Positions 58,302 through 64,000 of a stretch of DNA of 64,000 nt are shown here, piece after piece. Each line of letters begins with the position of its first letter. Position 1 is the first letter of the stretch. Where the stretch lies: contig NC_068340.1 of NCBI RefSeq assembly GCF_014633365.1, positions 34,484,328 to 34,548,327 on the forward strand, in the 5' to 3' direction. Under the pieces are notes generated by a model, which was not told the origin of the DNA, made no database searches, and saw only the letters and a program-made list of their open reading frames with translations. The stretch is from Diospyros lotus. Taxonomy: Eukaryota > Streptophyta > Magnoliopsida > Ericales > Ebenaceae. The position numbers were made by a program, and so were the translations under genes.

Positions 58302-59279
58302 TATTCTTTTTATTGTTTCCCTGTAGAATATGCATGCATACATACATATATATAAATAAAAACATGATACACTTTCGGAATGACTGTAAAGTTCTGCTAT
58401 TATTGCAGACAATTATTCTCGTAAGGTGAGGAGGAGTTAGTTGAGAAAAGGAGGTAGCATTGTTTCTTTAGTTTTGCTCGTTTATTTCTATTAGAATATC
58501 TTCATTGTTCTTTGTAAGGGATCTCCTTTCATCTTTAGCTTTACTTTTAGTATGGTATTGTCGGTTCTTCTTTTAAGATCATCCTATAGTAGACTAGAAA
58601 TTGTTCAATAGCAGAGATGGGGGGAGGGGTGTGAGTACTCTGAAGTCGACCCAGAGAATGAGTCCAACTTAAATTAGGCAGGTCCGGACCTTATTAGGGC
58701 CTGGCTGAAGTCTTCATTGACTAGGCTCGGTGTTTCTTCAGAAACTGGGTCCAAGAAGATGAATGCCTTTTTAAGTGTCTTAAATAAAGGACTAAATGTG
58801 GACTACTGCGTATACCTTGAGATTGTGGGGGTATATGAAGGTCTGTTAGCCTTTCTATGTGATCCGAGTTTGGGGCTAACAAAAGAGTTCATACTTTTGA
58901 GTGTTGGCTACTTTGGTAACAAAATGTTTTTACTCTTGGTGCTTTTGGATTATCATTTAGAAGGCAAGAAGCCTTGATAACGGTTGTTCTTTTGTAAGTA
59001 GAGATCTTGGGTTTTAGTTATGAAAATAATCTCTTTGCAAAGTAAGGGTGAGACCGCATTCTGACTCTTGGAAGGTGAAAAATTTCATGCACTGGACGCA
59101 TTTTTATACTTTAAATGTTCATTTATAGCATCGGACTAGGTTTTTGTAAGAATAACTTTTCAATGTCTACAACAATGGAAGAGGAATAAAAAAAGGGCTA
59201 GATTTAAAAAGACACTATCAACAAGACCCTTACCATAGGCTAAGTATAGACAGCACTGGAAAATAATTCAGAGGGCAAC
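58302..59279. other. Thioredoxin f 3' flank, no gene
   Basis: 3' UTR followed by unremarkable DNA. The 86-codon open frame at 58717-58977 has no recognisable motif, and I do not accept it as a gene. Confidence 0.5.
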
Positions 59280-60232
59280 TTTTCAGCATCCATTAATCTA
59301 ATGGACATGCAAGCATACAAGAGCCTTGAAGTAATCTTATCATCTAGTAGGGGTTGCAAATTCATTTAGGGTGCGTTTGATTGCAATGGTGGAATTTGAG
59401 TGGAAAGAAAATAAATTTCAAGAAATTAAATTCTAGCAAAAATGAATTCTTAGAAATTGAAAATTTAAGCTGTTTGATTGGTATAATTTTTTACCTAGAA
59501 AATGATGTTATTTTCCATAGAATTGGATAATTTTTCTAGCATTTTGTGTTTGATAGGCATTATTTTTCATGAAAAATGACACATTTTTTATGAAATTCAA
59601 TGATGAAAATGTATTAAAAAATATTAAATCTTGTATAAAAAAATTAAAATAATAACATATTTTAAATTAATTAAATTATTTTCTCAAAAAATGAAACTGC
59701 AAAATTAATTTTTTTTGTTTTCTAAAAAAATAATTTATATATAATTTTTGACATATTCATTTTTTATATATTTATATTTATTAATTATTAAATTTTTTAC
59801 ATATTTATTTTTATACATATATTTATATATTTATATTTATTAAATAACCCCAATCCACCCCACCCCCAACATATATTTCTATACCCCCCCACCCAAAGCC
59901 GCCACCTCCATTTTCCAATATTCAGGAAAATTTCATCTCCTCTCCAAGAAATTTGATTTCCTTGATCTCAGGTGACCATTAGTAGGAAAATGAGTTCCTT
60001 GAAAAAAAAATACTATCAAACAATACAAAAATTAGAAAATGGTGGAAAAATTACTTTTTTTTTGAAACATTTGAGCTATCAAACACGCTCTTAGTTTTAA
60101 CTTTAATGTCAGTTCCGATTTTCAACATCCATTAATCTAATGGACATGCAAGCATACAAGAGCTTTGAAGTAATCTTATCATCTAGTAAAAGTTGCAAAT
60201 TCATTTAGTTTTAACTTTAATGTCAGTTCCGA
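59280..60232. repeat. 114-bp tandem duplication, one copy holding a MITE
   Basis: Copy 1 is 59280-59368 plus 60094-60118. Copy 2 is 60119-60232. They share catccattaatctaatggac through gcaaattcattta and gttttaactttaatgtcag with only a handful of differences. Copy 1 is interrupted by the MITE at 59369-60090; copy 2 keeps the intact empty site (tta at 60205-60207). Confidence 0.92.
59369..60090. mobile_element. PIF/Harbinger-type (Tourist-like) MITE
   Basis: 722 bp. The left end gggtgcgtttgattg and the inverse of the right end gagcgtgtttgatag match at most positions. The target duplication tta is at 59366-59368 and 60091-60093. The interior is AT-rich without coding capacity. The empty-site copy confirms both boundaries. 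Confidence 0.9.
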
Positions 60233-60756
60233 GGATCTGACAAGGGGACTCTTCCGGTATTATGGAAAAAAAAGAAAAAAAAAAATTGAGGGGGAGAGAG
60301 AGAATTGTATCAGAATAGAGAAAGGGAAAAGATCAGAGGTATAATTCTCACTCTCACACGATCCCCATCCTCCTTGAGTAGCTTTATTTATAGGCTGCCT
60401 ACAATCTAGAGGGTTCTAAGTAACTAACTCTCTCTTTCTGGTAGTAAACCCAAGTGCCCATGTGCAGCTTAGGTTACTAACTATAATAATGCCCTATGCT
60501 ACTAATTATAGTGGTGCCCTTAGGCTGTGACAACCCCTTTCCTCTTGAACTAACTCATTTAGCTTTAACTTTAATACCAATAAAAGGATCTCTCGATCCA
60601 AAATTGTTCCTAAACGTGGTCATAGCAGTAGAGTCCTTGTAAATTCGACTTCAACCTAAGAAACAAATATATGTGACTTGGACAACGATTGAAAACCACC
60701 AACAATGGTAGCTTTAGTAGTGGAAGTGTTTCAAAAATAATGGATCACCTTGTACA
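60233..60756. other. Intergenic, possible LTR remnant
   Basis: Contains a stretch with gagaattgtatcagaatag, acgatccccatcctccttga and tagctttatttatagg, then ggctgtgacaacccc. This looks like part of an inverted LTR, but no partner or target duplication is visible. Confidence 0.35.
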
Positions 60757-60759
60757 TTA

Positions 60760-61685
60760 GGGAGGCGTTTGTTAAAATGAGCAAGATAAGAGGTATTAAG
60801 ATAAGTTTGGAATGCATTCCGGATCAAGATATGGAATGATCAAGATAAGATTGAAAAATATTTTAAGATTTCTATCAAAGTGTGTTAAATTTTTTGGAAT
60901 CCATTGATAATTGTATTTTTTCTTTTTATGTTTATTAATACATATGATAAGTATCAAGATAAGAGTTTTTTTTACCAAAATATCTTTATTATTAAATTTA
61001 TGATTAAAATACTATTTTATGATTAATATGAATTGTCAAAATAATTAAAATTAAAAATAAAAATAATATTTTATTTTCTAAATTTATGTTCAAAAATAAA
61101 TGTAAAAGGAGTTGAAAAGTAGAAATAATTATTATTAGAATTACAATAATTTCACGTAGATAATTAAAAATGGTCAAAATATATTTTTATAATAGATAAT
61201 AAAATATAAAATTAAATAAAATAATTTAAAAATTGGTGAAATGAATTATATTAGTTAATAATATATATAGAGAGAGAGAAAGAGAAATTTAAATTTTAAA
61301 AATTAATGAAATGAATAATGTTATTTAAATTTTAAAAATTGTTAAAATATATAATAATTTAAAAATGTATTAAATAATATTAATTATAAGACTTAAATAA
61401 ATAAGTTATTTTTAATAAATTTAAATTTTTAAAATACATTAAATGACATTAACTATCCTATAAGAGGTATATAAGTAATTGAGCCTTATCTTGAAAAAAT
61501 CAGATAAATTTATCCGAGGGGAGAGGTCGGATAAATTTATCTTGAAGGGGAGAGATAAGAGATCACGTGAGGTTTTTTCAAAAATAATCAGATAAATTTA
61601 ACAAATACGTTGGAAAGACTAAACATTTGGAATGCTTCCTATATTTGACATTTTCTCCTTCTTATCTTGATTAACAAACACCCCC
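60760..61685. mobile_element. MITE of the tgtttgttaa family, longer copy
   Basis: The left end gggaggcgtttgttaaaatg and the inverse of the right end gggggtgtttgttaatcaag match. The interior repeats aagataag motifs. Flanks read tta on the left and taa on the right, so the true target duplication may be TA, or it may be obscured. The family member at 49933-50574 aligns with the first roughly 150 bp. Confidence 0.7.
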
Positions 61686-64000
61686 TAAGAGATTCCAAGA
61701 ATTGTGAATCCCATTGCATTGATGAATTTAGGATTATATTGCCTATTAGAATTTTGTTTTAATAATGAGTTATGTTTATACATGGTGAAGAAGTTGGTAG
61801 CTATGCATGTTATACAAACTGAATCTTTTGTGAATATATGTGATTGCATTAGGAAGATTTGAGAATTCTTGAAATTAAAATATATTTGTAATTTTCACTG
61901 GGTTTTGAACTTGCTGATCTCCCAAACTTTTTTTTTTTCTACGTGCAAGATTAGTTGCCCTATGCACGGACTCAAAACCAGGGATTCTCATCTCAAATGT
62001 TCCCAATTAGACTAATTTAGTTTTAGCTATTATCAATTATTCCAATTGTGTGAACTCTTAAGCATTTTGGAGGAATATTATTTTAGTTATTTTAATTATG
62101 AACATTAGTTATTTTCTTTGATAATAATATGGATGAATGGTCAGATTTTGTGAACTCAAAGTCATGATTTAGGATTCATAGTCAATCACACAAGTCGTTT
62201 GGGGGAGGGGGAGGGAAGGGGTGGTTTGTAACAATTTAGGGTATCAGAGCAAAATTCTTTCGATACACCTAGAGAAGAAACACACATAATGGGGTCATGT
62301 TCCCTCCCCCGATTCCTTTTATGATATTATTATTTAATTAAAATTCTTCTGGTGGTTTAAAATGATAATAAGAGGGGATTGTATTATAAATAATTATTAT
62401 TATGTACGAATTAAGAGACTAAGCAACAACAAAATCTCGAATAATTTAGATGTTATAATTAACTCAAGTGCAATTTTATTCAATTTGGAGTGACTTTACC
62501 TTAGAGGTCAAAACATTATTTTGGTCTCTCTCTCTCATCACTTTGTTTCTCTTTCTTTTTTCTTTTCTCCTGTCGTTGACCTGTTACATTGTTGTCTCAT
62601 CATTGACTTGTTATCTTGCCCTCTTTACTCATCCCCCATTTCTATCTCTTTTCTCCCGCCATCGACTCACTACCTCGCTGACCCATCATTGTCTCGTCGA
62701 CCTGTTGCGCAACAATGAGGAAAGGCGGCGATGTTATCAACTCAAGATAAAGTCACTTAAGATGAACAAAATCGCACTCAATTAACCCAAGGGAAGTTCT
62801 TAGCTAATTACCTTGGAAATTGCACTCCAAGCCATACAAGCTATTGTGACCCAAGCATTGGGATCTAATGCAACCAAATCAAAACATTGGAACAAAAGGT
62901 TCTAGCTTGCCCTCGAAAATTTCTCATAATGCATGCCCTCTAAACTCACTAGTATGGACATGTCTAAAAATAGGGTCGTGTTTGGAATCAAATATTCGAA
63001 ACCATTTTAGGCTTCTCTTACATGCGATTTTAATAAAAAAAATATTTTAAAAACATTAAGAACAAAATATTCAATACTTTAAATACGCATGTCGAATATT
63101 TATGGATACCCTGAGGGGTTTTTTAAAAAAAATTGGGATAATTTTTAGAAATAATTTATATTTTATATTATTGTGCAGATTTAATGAGACTCTTTTGTAA
63201 TTATTTGTATAATTTTTTTATAATTTAAATTTATGAACTAAACTTTTTTACAATTATATAAGAATAATAATAAAATAATGTTTGTGTATATATGTATATT
63301 GCCTCGTCCTTGTGTCCTAATTTGGTCGTTACATGAGCAGCCCCCAACTCAATAGCAATAGCTGCAGTAGCCTCACCGCAATCCGAATCATCAACGTATG
63401 AGAGAAGACAAAAGCTAGTAAGCCTAGACCCACCAGGGCGCGACCCTTAGAGCAGCAGCGAACAACGGCTCCAAATACTTTTTGCCTTCTTTTCCATCAA
63501 AATTTAGTTGCAACAGAGAGAAGCACATCATCAAGCAATATAATAGGCCTTCCATATCTGGTTTTCATATGGCACCCATCAGCAGCAAGACTTTATTCTT
63601 TTTCTTTTTCTTTTGTTTTTAGATAAGATTAATTGATTGTTTTTCTAGTAATATTTTCTTATTTTCTAACTTAGTGGAGTCATGTATAGATTAGTGGGTA
63701 GATAATCTCTTATTTTCTAATTTAGTGGAGTCATGTGCAAGTTTATATAAGAGACTTTTTAAATTTGTATTGATTATGTTAATTAATAAGTATTATCTAT
63801 TTTTTTCGATTTTTTTATTTTCTCTCTAAATTCTGTATTTACAAATTCTAAACTCAAATTCTCCTATAGCTAACTCTTATAAATTTATTTTTACAGGCTT
63901 TCATGTTTACGTAATAACTATCAGAAACACCATCAGAATATCTTATGTAAACACCATCAAAATTTCAACATTACACTTCGAACCCTAAATCTTCTTACTC
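61686..64000. other. AT-rich intergenic DNA to the window end
   Basis: No gene. A PBS-like gggtatcagagc occurs at about 62239-62250 without a convincing LTR. At about 63620-63900 the sequence has a duplicated segment, tcttattttctaa-ttagtggagtcatgt (about 63657 and 63710). A TATA-like gtttatataagagac follows (about 63741-63755), resembling the promoter part of an LTR whose partner would lie outside the window. GC-rich MITE-like sequence lies at about 62580-62740. Confidence 0.45.

Noticed and set aside
58717..58977. 86-codon open frame as a small gene
   Set aside because: No motif, no splice context, and it lies in the 3' flank of thioredoxin f.
62236..62252. Primer-binding site of an LTR element (gggtatcagagc)
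   Set aside because: No LTR end with a partner, no coding region and no target duplication nearby.

Overview
This is nuclear DNA of a flowering plant, most likely a woody eudicot. It has spliced genes with GT-AG introns, AT-rich intergenic DNA, plant-type LTR retrotransposons primed by initiator-Met tRNA, L1- and RTE-type LINEs, tRNA-derived SINEs, and MITEs of the PIF/Harbinger, hAT and Mutator types. I cannot name the species from sequence alone.

Four protein-coding genes can be supported, all on the + strand. (1) A UGT76-like UDP-glycosyltransferase, two exons, 6473-8985, with an apparent frameshift just after its start codon. (2) A clade E protein phosphatase 2C, five coding exons, 13936-34925. 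It is spread over 21 kb by introns of 5.9 and 13.7 kb. (3) A predicted plastid DUF2358 protein, five exons, 36040-49016, with a 9.7-kb first intron. (4) Chloroplast thioredoxin f, three exons, 51792-58301, with a 5.8-kb first intron. For genes 2 to 4 the exon joins keep the reading frame exactly (406, 301 and 190 residues) and all recognised catalytic residues are present. They look functional despite their enlarged introns.

Almost everything else is transposable-element DNA. From left to right: a 2.75-kb solo LTR of a Tekay-like Gypsy element (1389-4138); GC-rich foldback MITEs around the UGT gene; a 2.3-kb PIF-type foldback element (10066-12378); a non-autonomous LTR element (14850-17298) and a four-module Mutator-like palindrome carrying a SINE (17428-18724) in PP2C intron 1; a Copia element inside a Mutator-like MITE (23030-28436), a hAT element inside another MITE (about 30253-31571), RTE LINE debris and an Au-like SINE in PP2C intron 3; a Gypsy element (38194-45623) that was itself hit by an L1 LINE and by another LTR element, now a solo LTR, in DUF2358 intron 1; a deleted Gypsy derivative (54996-57473) in thioredoxin f intron 1; and a tandem duplication downstream that preserves both the occupied and the empty site of one MITE (59280-60232).

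Many insertions can be dated relative to each other because their target-site duplications are intact. I see no gene cluster or unknown biochemical system. The interest lies in the layered insertion history, the frameshifted UGT, an unidentified ORF in a non-autonomous LTR element, the long palindrome, and the natural filled/empty-site pair. PP2C and thioredoxin f are also near neighbours in Arabidopsis (from memory At3g02750 and At3g02730), so the gene order may be ancestral.
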